Part shown: positions 25,050 to 33,728 of the stretch, piece after piece
Position numbering within the stretch: position 1 is the stretch's first letter
Layout: each line of letters opens with the position of its first letter
Assembly: GCF_003325455.1 (NCBI RefSeq)
Contig: NZ_CP025198.1
Coordinates: 930,001 to 994,000 of the forward strand
Reading direction: 5' to 3'
DNA from: Acidipropionibacterium virtanenii
GTDB lineage: Bacteria; Actinomycetota; Actinomycetes; Propionibacteriales; Propionibacteriaceae
DNA length: 64,000 nt
Program-made: the position numbers and the translations under genes
Notes under the pieces: model-generated
Told to the model about the DNA's origin: nothing
Seen by the model: only the letters and a program-made list of their open reading frames with translations
The model's database searches: none

Positions 25050-25682
25050 TCATCCGCTCAGCGTTGCCTCGTAACCGGAAACCAGGGCCGTCAGCACGAT
25101 CTGAAACCGCTCCTCCAGACCGGGGACGCCGTCGGCGAGCGCGGCACGCATGAGCGGCAGATCCTCGCCGGCGGGGAGCGCCGACGCCGTGGCCTCCTCG
25201 GCGTCCTCGTCGCCGCGGCCGACGTGCTGGCCCAGAACGCATGCCGCGGTGGCATGCACCATCGTGAGGGCTGTCCTGGGCGTGAATCCGGCGTCGGTGA
25301 GGATCCCCAGCAGGTCCTCGAGGGTTCGCACGCCCCGCGGGGTCAGCGCCGGGCGCGTCGCGAACAGGGGCACGACGCCGGGGTGGGCGAGCAGCCCGCG
25401 GTGGAGGGCCCGGGCATAGTCCGCGAGCACCTCCTGCCAGCTCCCGTCGCCATCCGGCTCCTCGACCGACTCCGCCAGTACGTGCTCGACGATCGCATCC
25501 TCCAACGCGCCCTTGTTCCGCACGTAATGGTAGAGCGTCATGGCCTCCACCCCCAGCTCCTGGGCGAGCCGGCGCATGGACAGGGCCCTGCGCCCCTCGG
25601 CATCGATGAGCGCCACTGCGGCCTCGAGGATCTGGTCCCGGTTCAGGCCGGCGTGCCTGCCCTGGATGCGCGGCTGGTTCAT
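25050..25682 (-). CDS. TetR-family regulator with TetR_C domain
   Basis: Start at ATG 25682 behind an AGGGAGGACGTC stretch; 210 residues. The HTH is at ~12-58 (ILEAAVALIDAEGRRALSMR, LAQELGVEAMTLYHYVRNKG), a form typical of the TetR/TetR_C group. The C-terminal domain has VVPLFATRPALTP and HATAACVLGQHVG, as in regulators of MFS exporters. It is divergent from the MFS gene at 25762, with a CTTACGTCGTAAG palindrome between them. The most likely role is repressor of the exporter. Confidence 0.9.
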   Translation of the reverse strand: MNQPRIQGRHAGLNRDQILEAAVALIDAEGRRALSMRRLAQELGVEAMTLYHYVRNKGALEDAIVEHVLAESVEEPDGDGSWQEVLADYARALHRGLLAHPGVVPLFATRPALTPRGVRTLEDLLGILTDAGFTPRTALTMVHATAACVLGQHVGRGDEDAEEATASALPAGEDLPLMRAALADGVPGLEERFQIVLTALVSGYEATLSG

Positions 25683-25703
25683 GACGTCCTCCCTCTTGTG
25701 TCT

Positions 25704-25716
25704 CTTACGTCGTAAG
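25704..25716. promoter_or_regulatory. TetR operator palindrome CTTACGTCGTAAG
   Basis: Arms CTTACG and CGTAAG flank a single T in the 79-bp gap between the TetR start at 25682 and the MFS start at 25762. A TACAGTGTAC element follows at about 25738. The layout is that of a divergent regulator-exporter pair. Confidence 0.72.
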
Positions 25717-25761
25717 GGTACCGTGATCGCATCACATACAGTGTACGAGAGGAGATATCCC

Positions 25762-27339
25762 ATGGCTGGGACGCATGACATGAGAACGACTGGTTCGCGC
25801 ACCGGGCCGCTCGGGGTGCAGGCCACTTCCGCAATGGCCGCCGGCGGTCGGACCTCCGACCGGGGAGGACGCCGGAATCCGCGGCTCGGCCGGGCCTGGC
25901 CGCCGTCATCGCGGCCTGGCGGAGGCCCTCCCATGGGTGACCGCTCAGGAGCCGTGCGCAGCCAGCCTGTCGCGGTGGGCGCACTGGTGCTGGTCGGGTT
26001 CGTCTCGGTGCTGGTGAGCTCGGTGACCTCGATGGCGCTGGCCCCGCTGGCTGCGGCCATGGGGGTCTCCATGGCCGCGGTCGTCCAGGTGACGACGGCC
26101 TTCCTCATCACCGCCGGCCTGGCTCTGCCGGTGGCGGGGTGGGCGGTGGATCGTGCGGGCGGACGGCTCGTCCTGCTCATCGGGATCGCCGTGTTCGCGG
26201 CAGGTGCGCTGGGCGGCGGGCTGGCCGGATCCTTCGACCAGCTCATCGCGGCCCGCGCGGTGCAGGGCCTGGGAGGCGGGTCCCTGGAGCCGGCCTGTCT
26301 GGCCCTCATCTCCCGGATCACCGACCGTCGGCGCATCGGTGCCGTGATGGGGCTGATGGCCTCGGCGATCAACGTCGCCCCGGTCGTCGGCCCGGTGTTC
26401 GGGGCGGTGCTGCTGTCGTGGGCCGGCTGGCGCGGCATCTTCCTGTTCTCCGCTCCGCCGATGATGCTGGCGGCCGGCCTGCTGCTGCTCTCCCTTCCCC
26501 GACGTGTGGGGGAGGAGCCCGTTCCCGGCGCACCACGGGACGGGTCTGATCCGGACGGGCCGTCGCGCCCGGACCTCGCCGGCCTGGTCCTGCTGGGGCT
26601 GGGATTCACCGGCGTCGTGTTCGCCCTCGCGCGGCTGGGTGCTGCGGCGCCGTGGACGGTCGCGGGTGCGGCACTGGCGGGCGCGGCGCTGCTGGTGATC
26701 TACGTGAGGCGGGCGCTGGGGATGCCGGATCCGGCCGTCGACCCCCGGCTGTTCGCCGACCCGCGCTTCGCCGGTGCGGCGGCGATCATGGCCCTGGGCG
26801 GGGCACTGCTGTTCTCCATGCTCACCGTCGTCCCGCTCATCGCCCGGGAGGCGTGGGGTCTGAGTGGCCTGGCGCAGGCGGTACCGCTGGGGGCTTTCGG
26901 CACGGGGGTGCTCATCTCGATGAGCGCCTCGGGCGCCCTGTCGGACCGGATCGGATCGCGCCGCATCGTGACCGTCGGTGCGGTTTGTGCGGCCCTCGCA
27001 CTGGCGGCGGTGGCGGTGTGCCTCTTGATTGGGACGCAGATGACCGTGAGCCTGGTGCTGCTGGTGCTCGCCGGCGCCTCCTACGGGGCGGTCTCGGCGC
27101 CCACATTCGCCAGCATCTACCGCATCCTTCCCGAGAAGACTGCGGGTCGGGGCACCACGGCCGCACTGATGGGCATGCAGATGGGCTCGGCGCTGGGGGT
27201 CACCGGCCTCGGCCTGCTCGTGGACGCACCTGTCGCCGCGCGATTCAGCTGGGCCCTGGGCGCCCTGGCCCTCCTCATGGCGCTGGCCTCCGGCATCGCC
27301 CGTGCGGCGTTGACCGGCGAGGAGTCGTCAGCGCGTTGA
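25762..27339 (+). CDS. MFS drug exporter
   Basis: I start at ATG 25762 because GGAGATATCCC precedes it; a longer frame lies antisense to the TetR gene. The protein has 525 residues: a disordered, Gly/Arg-rich N-terminal ~70 residues, then 12-14 membrane helices. Conserved MFS motifs include PVAGWAVDRAGGRLVL (motif A variant) near 125, RAVQGLGGGSLEPACLALIS, and the motif C-like APVVGPVFGAVLL. The helix number and motif C suggest a DHA1/DHA2 proton antiporter that exports drugs or small toxic compounds. Divergent TetR and palindrome point to ligand-induced expression. The long polar N-terminus is unusual; an internal ATG at 25933 (MGDRSGAV) could be the real start. Confidence 0.88.
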   Translation: MAGTHDMRTTGSRTGPLGVQATSAMAAGGRTSDRGGRRNPRLGRAWPPSSRPGGGPPMGDRSGAVRSQPVAVGALVLVGFVSVLVSSVTSMALAPLAAAMGVSMAAVVQVTTAFLITAGLALPVAGWAVDRAGGRLVLLIGIAVFAAGALGGGLAGSFDQLIAARAVQGLGGGSLEPACLALISRITDRRRIGAVMGLMASAINVAPVVGPVFGAVLLSWAGWRGIFLFSAPPMMLAAGLLLLSLPRRVGEEPVPGAPRDGSDPDGPSRPDLAGLVLLGLGFTGVVFALARLGAAAPWTVAGAALAGAALLVIYVRRALGMPDPAVDPRLFADPRFAGAAAIMALGGALLFSMLTVVPLIAREAWGLSGLAQAVPLGAFGTGVLISMSASGALSDRIGSRRIVTVGAVCAALALAAVAVCLLIGTQMTVSLVLLVLAGASYGAVSAPTFASIYRILPEKTAGRGTTAALMGMQMGSALGVTGLGLLVDAPVAARFSWALGALALLMALASGIARAALTGEESSAR

Positions 27340-27446
27340 GATGGTCCTCGTCCCGCCTGCGCCGCCCCTGTTGCCGTCAGCGGTGCCGATCAGCTGCCGC
27401 GACGCTTGCGGTTCAGTGCACCGGCACCGTGGTAGAATATGGCATA

Positions 27447-27460
27447 ACGCAATAGTGCGT
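27447..27460. promoter_or_regulatory. inverted repeat ACGCA-ATAG-TGCGT before an NAD(P)-binding protein gene
   Basis: The dyad is 26 bp ahead of the ATG at 27486 and directly upstream of the ribosome site TGGAGGAG. A TAGAAT/TATGGC stretch at 27433-27442 is a candidate -10. The position would let a repressor cover the transcription start. Divergent binding by the PadR protein downstream is possible but not shown. Confidence 0.5.
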
Positions 27461-27485
27461 ACCGCTCTATCTGGAGGAGCGCATC

Positions 27486-28115
27486 ATGAAGCTGTTCATC
27501 GTCGGTGCCACCGGGCGCACCGGAAGCCTCGTGGTCGAGCAGGCACTGGACCGGGGCCATGAGGTCACGGCGTTCACGAGACGCCCGGATGCGGTGCTGC
27601 TGAGGCATCCGCACCTGCGGGTGGCGTCGGGGGACGGCCTGTCTGTTGATGACCTCTCGCAGGTGTCCGGGCATGACGCGGTGCTGTCGATCGTGGCCGC
27701 ACCGGATCTGAAGCGGACGACTCTCGCCGAGCAGGTCGCACGGAACCTGGTGAAGGCCATGGGCAGGGCGGGGATCGCCAGATTGGTGGTGACGAGTAGT
27801 CATGCGCTGGTGGCGACCAGGCCGAAGCCGGCCCTCGCGCTCGTGCGCGTCCTGCTGCGTCACTCGTACGCGGACGCGCGCAACATGGAGTCGGTGCTGC
27901 GCCACTCGGATCTGGACTGGCGCATCGTGCGCGCGAACCGGCTGGTGGACAAGCCGGCTCTGGGTTCAGTGCTGCGGATGCCGGACGGCCGGGACTTCAC
28001 CGGCGGCCTGAACGAGCTGACCCGGGCCGATCTGGCCTCCACGCTGCTGGACGTCGTGGCCGACGACGCCTTGGTGCGACGGGCCATCGAGGTGACCGGG
28101 GCCGGCGCCGCATGA
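27486..28115 (+). CDS. NAD(P)-binding NmrA/atypical SDR-family protein
   Basis: The 209-residue protein starts MKLFIVGATGRTGSLVVEQA, the GxxGxxG dinucleotide-binding strand of atypical SDRs. It continues to VTSSHALVAT and the NmrA-like MESVLRHSDLDWRIVRANRL stretch. No catalytic YxxxK is present, as is common in this group, where members act as NAD(P)H sensors or reductases. TGGAGGAG stands before the ATG. The PadR regulator gene at 28178 converges on it, and the two may be functionally linked. Related redox-sensing proteins are often controlled by HxlR, MarR or PadR regulators. Confidence 0.85.
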   Translation: MKLFIVGATGRTGSLVVEQALDRGHEVTAFTRRPDAVLLRHPHLRVASGDGLSVDDLSQVSGHDAVLSIVAAPDLKRTTLAEQVARNLVKAMGRAGIARLVVTSSHALVATRPKPALALVRVLLRHSYADARNMESVLRHSDLDWRIVRANRLVDKPALGSVLRMPDGRDFTGGLNELTRADLASTLLDVVADDALVRRAIEVTGAGAA

Positions 28116-28177
28116 ACGGCGCAGCCGGCTCGGGTTGGTGTCATGGGCCCCCAGCTGCGGACGGTCCGCAACGATGC

Positions 28178-28804
28178 TCAGGGCCTCGGGTGTGTGCGGC
28201 CGGGCTTCGTGACATCCTGATCCGCGAACACGTCCAGCCATTCGAGTCGTCCCGATTCGAGCCGTCTCATCAGGTCGGACATCCACGCGCGTTCGGCCTT
28301 GAGACGCGTCATCTCGAACTCGGACTCGATGAGAAGCAGTGGTTCGACATCGGACGCCGAATCGAGATCGGCCTCAAGGTGCTCGGCGGACGCCGTCAGG
28401 GCCTCGACGCGGCTGCGAAGGACCGTCATGGCCTCCTGTCGGGACAGGACCGCGATGAACGACAGCGCCGCATAGGTGATGTCGGAATCGGCAGTCGGCG
28501 TGGCCAGCAGCACATGGACGCGGCGACGCACCTCGTCACGGCCCGCCGACGTGAGGGCGTACACGGTCCGTTCGGGCCGGCCGGCCTCGCGCTCGGTGCC
28601 GACTGGTTCGATGAAACGAGACTTCTCCAGCTTGCCGACGGCGTGGTAGAGGCTGCGCGGAAGCCCGGTCACGAAGACTTTCCCGGTCTCGATGAGAAGC
28701 CGATGGATGTCATACGGGTGCCGGGGCCCGGTCGACAGAAGTGCGAGCACCGCCAGTGCCGGCAGGTCGCGGTCTCTCCGGTCGGGCTCCTGAGGCTTTC
28801 GCAC
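28178..28804 (-). CDS. PadR-family transcriptional regulator
   Basis: The 208-residue protein starts with GTG at 28804. Residues ~12-95 are the PadR winged helix (LALLSTGPRHPYDIHRLLIE, then TGLPRSLYHAVGKLEKSRFI), and residues ~100-190 hold a long alpha-helical dimer domain of the Vir_act_alpha_C type. PadR proteins repress detoxification and exporter genes and respond to phenolics or drugs. The gene is divergent from the hypothetical at 28904, with a 24-bp dyad at 28829-28852 between them, so it probably regulates itself and perhaps that gene. Confidence 0.9.
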   Translation of the reverse strand: MRKPQEPDRRDRDLPALAVLALLSTGPRHPYDIHRLLIETGKVFVTGLPRSLYHAVGKLEKSRFIEPVGTEREAGRPERTVYALTSAGRDEVRRRVHVLLATPTADSDITYAALSFIAVLSRQEAMTVLRSRVEALTASAEHLEADLDSASDVEPLLLIESEFEMTRLKAERAWMSDLMRRLESGRLEWLDVFADQDVTKPGRTHPRP

Positions 28805-28828
28805 GCCAGGAGCCTATCCAGTACCACG

Positions 28829-28852
28829 GCGGTCTGCATTGATGCGAACCGC
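28829..28852. promoter_or_regulatory. 24-bp dyad GCGGT-N2-GCAT-N2-ATGC-N2-ACCGC, likely PadR operator
   Basis: Eighteen of the 24 bases pair in a perfect GCGGT/GCAT//ATGC/ACCGC arrangement around a 2-bp centre. It lies 25 bp from the PadR start and 51 bp before the next gene. PadR operators are typically long dyads with ATGC/ATGT cores, which fits. Confidence 0.65.
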
Positions 28853-28903
28853 ACTGAGCCAACACGGCGCCGGACTGGGGAACGAATAAGGAGGTAGGAA
28901 GCC

Positions 28904-29395
28904 ATGAGGGAAGAGATGAGTGAGGCGTGGGAGGTTCTCGGCCGTTCGGCGCGATGGTTCGGTCGGAACTATCCGGTGGTGGCGTCGTACGGACTGCTGG
29001 CGTCGGTTCAGCGTTTCATGGCTGTTCGCGGCGGACGCGGAAGCTCATGGGCGGGCGGCGCTCCCGGCGAGGTGTTCACCGCCGCGACTCGCGTCGGACT
29101 GTCGGTCTGGTGCGTGACGAAGGTGTTTCGGGACTGTCCTGTCTCTCCGCGTGAGGTGCCCCGACGCATCTGGCGTCACGGACGCTCCCACCCGCAGGAC
29201 GTCGCAGCCGGAGCGGCCCTGCTCGGGGCGCTCACCGTCGTCTCCAAGGTGATTCCCGATGCGGTGGTCGCGCACCTGGATGAGGAGCGGCGCAGGCGGG
29301 CCTCGGCCTGGGGGCTGGCCGTCAAGAATGTCACCGTCATCCCCTTCACGGTGGTGTGGATGGTGATCGGAGCGCGGCACGCTGTCGACCAGTGA
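28904..29395 (+). CDS. hypothetical protein with membrane-associated helices
   Basis: The protein has 163 residues, with a strong AAGGAGG before the ATG. Helices at ~22-40 (YPVVASYGLLASVQRFMAV), ~95-115 (DVAAGAALLGALTVVSKVIP) and ~140-158 (NVTVIPFTVVWMVIG) are moderately hydrophobic, so it could be membrane-bound. No family is recognised. It lies divergently to PadR and 170 bp before an SDR gene. A hairpin GCCCCT-CCA-AGGGGC (29530-29544) lies in that gap. Confidence 0.65.
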   Translation: MREEMSEAWEVLGRSARWFGRNYPVVASYGLLASVQRFMAVRGGRGSSWAGGAPGEVFTAATRVGLSVWCVTKVFRDCPVSPREVPRRIWRHGRSHPQDVAAGAALLGALTVVSKVIPDAVVAHLDEERRRRASAWGLAVKNVTVIPFTVVWMVIGARHAVDQ

Positions 29396-29565
29396 TCCGG
29401 GCACGGATCCTCGGACGGAGGCCGTGGAGCTCCTGCGCTCCTCGGTTCCCAACCTCCCGAGAAGCGCCTGCCCGGCATAGTCGTCGGTCCTGCTGTCGCG
29501 CGTAAACTGCTGACGTCGCAGAGTCGCACGCCCCTCCAAGGGGCATCTCGCCTGAAGGAGACAGC

Positions 29566-30393
29566 ATGACTGCAATCCCCGCCGACCAGAGTGCCGAGAT
29601 CGCCCCCGCCGAGCCCGACGGCATTTGGGCCCGCTACCCCTACTCCGGCCGGGTGGTGCTGGTGACCGGTGGGGGATCGGGCATCGGGCGCGCCGTCGCC
29701 CGGGCCTTCCTGAGTCAGGGGGCCACCGTGGCGGTGGCCGGTCGGCGCGCCGAGCCGCTGGCCGGAACCGTCGAGGGGCACCAGAACTCCTCGATCCATG
29801 TTGCCGATATGTCGACACCCGAGGGAGTCGAGAGGGTCGTCGCCGAGGTGGTCGAGACCCACGGGCGGATCGACGTCGTCGTCGCCAACGCAGGCCTCTC
29901 GCTGCCGGGCACCATCGAGGACCTGGACGCCGACTCGTGGACCCGGATGCGCTCGATCAACCTCGACGGGCTCATCCTGCTCGCCCGTGCCGCAGTGCCG
30001 GCGCTGCGCGCCACCAAGGGAGTCCTCCTGGCCACATCGTCGATCGCGAGCCTGGGCGGGGACTGGAACCAGACCGGCTACAACGCGACCAAGGCCGCGG
30101 TCAACGCCCTGGTCGAGTGCATGGCCCTGGACCTGGGCCGCGACGGCATCCGCGTCAACGCCGTCGCGCCCGGGTTCATCGCCACCAGGCAGACCCGCGA
30201 CCGGCTCGACGACCCGGAGTTCTGGGACGCCCTCAACGACCGCCTCGGCGTCCCCCGCGCCGGAAAACCCGAGGACATCGCCCGGGCCGCCCTGTTCCTG
30301 TGCAGCCCCGACGCCTCCTACATCACCGGCGCCGTGCTGCCGGTCGACGGCGGCATCACGGCCTCCTGCGGGACGCCGCGGCCTCGCACGTAG
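29566..30393 (+). CDS. short-chain dehydrogenase/reductase
   Basis: The protein has 275 residues, with a classical SDR core: GGGSGIGRAVARAF near 30, NAGLSLPG near 108, catalytic Ser in ATSSIAS near 155, YNATKAA near 168, and a PVDGG strand near 265. Substrate-recognition parts (PGFIATRQT) are typical of dehydrogenases of the gluconate-5-dehydrogenase/3-oxoacyl-ACP-reductase type, but the substrate cannot be inferred. GAAGGAG precedes the ATG. The TAG stop lies inside the left arm of a 29-bp perfect hairpin. It converges on the mevalonate operon. Confidence 0.88.
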   Translation: MTAIPADQSAEIAPAEPDGIWARYPYSGRVVLVTGGGSGIGRAVARAFLSQGATVAVAGRRAEPLAGTVEGHQNSSIHVADMSTPEGVERVVAEVVETHGRIDVVVANAGLSLPGTIEDLDADSWTRMRSINLDGLILLARAAVPALRATKGVLLATSSIASLGGDWNQTGYNATKAAVNALVECMALDLGRDGIRVNAVAPGFIATRQTRDRLDDPEFWDALNDRLGVPRAGKPEDIARAALFLCSPDASYITGAVLPVDGGITASCGTPRPRT

Positions 30394-30455
30394 CGCCAGA
30401 GTCTGCACGGAGCGCCAGGTATTTCAGGCGCTCCGTGCAGACTCTGGCGCTACGT
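30388..30455. terminator. 29-bp perfect inverted repeat, bidirectional terminator or repeat element
   Basis: Arms at 30388-30416 and 30427-30455 are exact reverse complements with a 10-base loop (AGGTATTTCA). The left arm begins inside the last sense codon of the SDR gene and contains its stop. No U-run follows on either side. Its place between convergent transcription units fits a bidirectional terminator, but a 29-bp perfect stem is longer than usual and could be a dispersed repeat or folded mobile remnant. Confidence 0.8.
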
Positions 30456-30529
30456 CGGTATTTCGTTCCGTGCGGGCACTGCCGACGGCGTTTCAGTGCT
30501 GGCCGTGTCCGGGTGGAGACCCCGGACCC

Positions 30530-31645
30530 TCAGCTCTCGCGGCGCCGGGCGTAGGCCCCGGCGTCGATCCCGCGCAGCCGGGTGTATTCGCCCAGCCGGC
30601 CACGGATCAGCAGATCGGTGCGGCGCAGCGCTGGCAGGTCGACGGCCCCGAGCAGGGCCATCAGCTCGCAGACGTGACGTTGCCAGTTGCCGATGAGATC
30701 TATCAGCCCCTCGGCGCCGACCTCCACCACCGTCGACAGGAAGGCCCCCGCCACCCCGACCGCCTCGGCCCCCAGGGCCAGGGCCTTCAGGACGTCGAGG
30801 GGATTGCGGACCCCGCCGGAGGCGAACAGGATCGGTCTGGACGCCGCCTCAAGGGTCGCGGCGTCGAGCAGGCAGGCCGGGGCCGACTGCCCGAACCCGG
30901 TGAGATAGCCGTAGTCACCGTCGGAACGTCGGTCGTTCTCGATGCGCAGGAAGTCGGTGCCGCCGCGCCCCGACACATCGGCGTAGCGCACCCCGGCGTC
31001 GGCCAGACGTCGAAGGGTGCGCGCACTCAACCCGAACCCGACCTCCTTGACCAGCACCGGGACGGGGCTGGCCGACACGATCGCCTCGATGCCCCTCATC
31101 CAATCCCCGAAGCGGGGAGATCCCTCGGGCATCACCGTCTCCTGGACGGCGTTGATGTGTACCTGGAGGGCATCGGCGCCCAGCAGATCCACTGCGCGCA
31201 TTGCGTCCTCGGCGGATCGCCCGACACCGATGTTGGCCATCACCAGGCCGTCGGGGTTCTCCTCGCGGATGATCCGGAAGCCGGGCCGGGCATCGGGATC
31301 GTCCAGGGCGATGGAGACCGAGCCGCAGCCCATCGCCAGGCCGGTCTCGCGGGCGGCGATCGCCAGCTGCTGATTGATCCGCCCGGTGTGCTCGGTGCCG
31401 CCCGTCATCCCATTGATGTAGAGCGGCCAGGCCACCGGCCGCCCGAACATCTCGGCCCCCAGGTCCACCGACTCCGGCGGCACCGCATCGAGGGCGTGAT
31501 GGATGAACTCCAGGTCGTCGAACTCGTTCCCGGCGCCGCCCGGTCGTTCCCCCGGCCCGTCCTGCTGCTCCCACTGCCCAGTGGCCAGGCGGACGTGATC
31601 CTCCTTGCGGTCGTGGCGCCGTTCGGCGTCGTGGTCGCCGCTCAC
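30530..31645 (-). CDS. fni: type 2 isopentenyl-diphosphate delta-isomerase
   Basis: The 371-residue FMN enzyme interconverts IPP and DMAPP. The N-terminal RKEDHVRLA motif, the GMTGGTEHTGRINQQLA stretch near 80, the QVHINAVQE strand near 160, the VKEVGFGLS motif near 200 and the GRGGTDFLRIEN and FASGGVRNPLDVLKALALGA stretches match type II isomerases (Fni). It is the last gene of the mevalonate operon and overlaps pmk by 4 bp (31642-31645). The hairpin at 30388-30455 lies just beyond its stop. Confidence 0.95.
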   Translation of the reverse strand: MSGDHDAERRHDRKEDHVRLATGQWEQQDGPGERPGGAGNEFDDLEFIHHALDAVPPESVDLGAEMFGRPVAWPLYINGMTGGTEHTGRINQQLAIAARETGLAMGCGSVSIALDDPDARPGFRIIREENPDGLVMANIGVGRSAEDAMRAVDLLGADALQVHINAVQETVMPEGSPRFGDWMRGIEAIVSASPVPVLVKEVGFGLSARTLRRLADAGVRYADVSGRGGTDFLRIENDRRSDGDYGYLTGFGQSAPACLLDAATLEAASRPILFASGGVRNPLDVLKALALGAEAVGVAGAFLSTVVEVGAEGLIDLIGNWQRHVCELMALLGAVDLPALRRTDLLIRGRLGEYTRLRGIDAGAYARRRES

Positions 31646-32733
31646 CGGGTGGCGCCGATCGGCTCGCCCGTGGCCGCGTGGGGTTTCAGATCCAGGGGGA
31701 GGACGCCGTCGGCCCGCCAGGCTGCCAGAATGCCGTCGACGTCATGGTCATCGGGGATGAGGGCGATACCGCAGTCCCCGCCGCCGGCCCCCGAGGGCTT
31801 CGCAGCGGCGCCCGCTCCTTCGGCGACATTGCACAGGGTGCGCAGCTGGTCGGTCTCGATCGCGGTGCCCCGCAACTGCCCCAGGTGCTGAAGCAGTCGC
31901 CGACAGCGCCGGATCACCGACAGGATGGTCTCGGCATCGTGATCCCAGGCCTCGACCAGTTGATCCACCGCCTCCCGGGACATCCTCAGGAAGGCCGAGT
32001 ACCGGGCGTCCAGCTCGGCGTCGCTCATCGACACCCGCCGGACCAGCCCCTCGGTGGAGGCCGGGGTCCCGGTCCATCCGACCAGCAGCCGCAGCCCGGG
32101 GAGGGCGCTCAGCCGGGTGACCCGGCAGTTCTGCCAGCCCTCGTCGGTCAGGGCGTCGGTGATGGTGCCCTCCGATGCCGCCTGCCGCAGCCGGGCCCGG
32201 TCGGGGGAGGTGTAGCGGATGAAGCCGCCGAAGGTGCTTGCGGCGATGTCGCCTCCGGAGGATCGGGGAGCCACCTCGATGGTGGCCAGCAGGGCCAGCC
32301 GGAACCGCTCATCGCAGCTCAGGCCGGTGCCGTAGAAATCATCGAGGGCGGCGACGACCGCGACGGTGACGGCGGCCGAGGACCCCAGGCCGAATTTGCG
32401 GCCCGAGGAGTCGTCCAGCTCGCTGCTGATGTACAGGTCGAAGTATCGCGGGGCCAGGCCCCGCTCGGCGCGCAACCTCTCCATCACGGTGATGGATGCG
32501 GTGACGTAGTCGTAGGGATTGTGGTCGGCGATGATCTGGTCGTCCTCATCGCGCACCCAGGTGAGCGGGCCGTGCCCGTAACGGCTGGAATGCACCCGCC
32601 CCATCCCAGCGCTGGGGGACAGCCGTACGGTGATGCAACGGTCGACGGCCACCAGGACCGACGGCTGGCCGGATTCCACCACCGCGTACTCGCCGGCGAT
32701 GTAGAGCTTGCCCGGGGCGCTGGTCTCGATCAC
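31642..32733 (-). CDS. phosphomevalonate kinase (GHMP family)
   Basis: The 363-residue GHMP kinase begins with GTG at 32733 behind GGAGGAG. The N-terminal APGKLYIAGEYAVVESGQPS motif, the ATP-binding GLGSSAAVTVAVV near 120, and the PSGAGGGDCGIAL motif near 320 match actinobacterial phosphomevalonate kinases of the mevalonate cluster. It phosphorylates mevalonate 5-phosphate. The GTG overlaps the TGA of mvaD (GTGA at 32730-32733), so translation is coupled. The order mvk-mvaD-pmk-fni is the one known from Streptomyces. Confidence 0.93.
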   Translation of the reverse strand: MIETSAPGKLYIAGEYAVVESGQPSVLVAVDRCITVRLSPSAGMGRVHSSRYGHGPLTWVRDEDDQIIADHNPYDYVTASITVMERLRAERGLAPRYFDLYISSELDDSSGRKFGLGSSAAVTVAVVAALDDFYGTGLSCDERFRLALLATIEVAPRSSGGDIAASTFGGFIRYTSPDRARLRQAASEGTITDALTDEGWQNCRVTRLSALPGLRLLVGWTGTPASTEGLVRRVSMSDAELDARYSAFLRMSREAVDQLVEAWDHDAETILSVIRRCRRLLQHLGQLRGTAIETDQLRTLCNVAEGAGAAAKPSGAGGGDCGIALIPDDHDVDGILAAWRADGVLPLDLKPHAATGEPIGATR

Positions 32734-33728
32734 ATCTCCTCCGATCCAGGGGTCGGTACTGACCGGGCGCCCAGTCCGGGCGACACCAGTCGGGCGCCGG
32801 GGCCCGGGGACACGACGCGCACCCTGCCGAGGCCGGAGACCGCGGAGGCCACCTCTCCGGCCTCCCCGGGTGTGGTGAGCAGGCAGACATTCGGCCCGGC
32901 GTCGGCGGTGGCCCAGGCCTGCACGCCGCTGGCGCGCAGCGCCGCTGCGGCGTCGAAGACCGAGACGCTGGCCGGTGCCAGGTATCGCACAGGGGGGCGG
33001 CAGGAGGCGATGACGGCGTGCATCCGCAGGGCGTGGAGCTCGGTGAGCTCCCCGATGCGGGCGATGTCGCCGGTCCGGCAGGCGGACACCATCTCGTCGA
33101 GGACCGCCTCGGTGGAGGAAATCCAGGCGTTGTAGAAGGGGGAGGTGTCGCGGGTCAGGCGCATCGCCTCGCGGCTGGAGACCGCTTTCTCGTGGCTGTC
33201 GATGGTGACGATCACGAGCCGCAGGTCAGGGGCCGGGATCGGTTCGGCGTAGGAGCTCGCGTCGTCGCGTCCGGCATGCCACACGGCGAATCCGGGCACG
33301 ATCGATCGGCAGGCCGACCCCGAGCCGCGGCGGGCCAGCCGGCTCAGCTCGCTCTGATCCAGATCCAGCCCGTAGGCCTTCGAGGCCGCCAGCGCCAGAG
33401 CTGCGAATCCCGACGCGGAGGAGGCCAGGCCGGCCCCGGTGGGGGCCTCATTGACGGACGTCACGGCGGCCGGGCCATCGTCGGCGGCGAGTTCGCGGAC
33501 CAGGTCGAGAAAGCTGGTCGTGCGAGACATGGCAGCCTCGGCGGCGGGGGAGCCGTTGAGGGTGAAGGAGTCGGCCTCGACGCCGAGGCGCACCGTCGTG
33601 GTGGTGGTGAAGGCGTCCAGGGTCATCGACAGCGAGCCGGTAGCCGGGAGGATCAGCCCCTCGTCCCGCTTGCCCCAGTACTTCACCAGGGCGATATTGG
33701 GCTGGGCGCAGGCGGTCGCCGAACTCAT
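32730..33728 (-). CDS. mvaD: diphosphomevalonate decarboxylase
   Basis: Start at ATG 33728; the 332-residue protein opens with QPNIALVKYWGKRDEGLILP, the diagnostic decarboxylase motif. It also has EAPTGAGLASSASGFAALAL near 110 and RRGSGSACRSIVPGFAVWHA near 145, where Arg and Ser catalytic or binding residues are intact. It converts diphosphomevalonate to IPP using ATP. The last ~40 residues (after GRVRVVSPGPG) include a short repeat (GARLVSPGLGARSV) and may be disordered. It overlaps mvk by 4 bp (ATGA at 33725-33728). Confidence 0.95.
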   Translation of the reverse strand: MSSATACAQPNIALVKYWGKRDEGLILPATGSLSMTLDAFTTTTTVRLGVEADSFTLNGSPAAEAAMSRTTSFLDLVRELAADDGPAAVTSVNEAPTGAGLASSASGFAALALAASKAYGLDLDQSELSRLARRGSGSACRSIVPGFAVWHAGRDDASSYAEPIPAPDLRLVIVTIDSHEKAVSSREAMRLTRDTSPFYNAWISSTEAVLDEMVSACRTGDIARIGELTELHALRMHAVIASCRPPVRYLAPASVSVFDAAAALRASGVQAWATADAGPNVCLLTTPGEAGEVASAVSGLGRVRVVSPGPGARLVSPGLGARSVPTPGSEEM

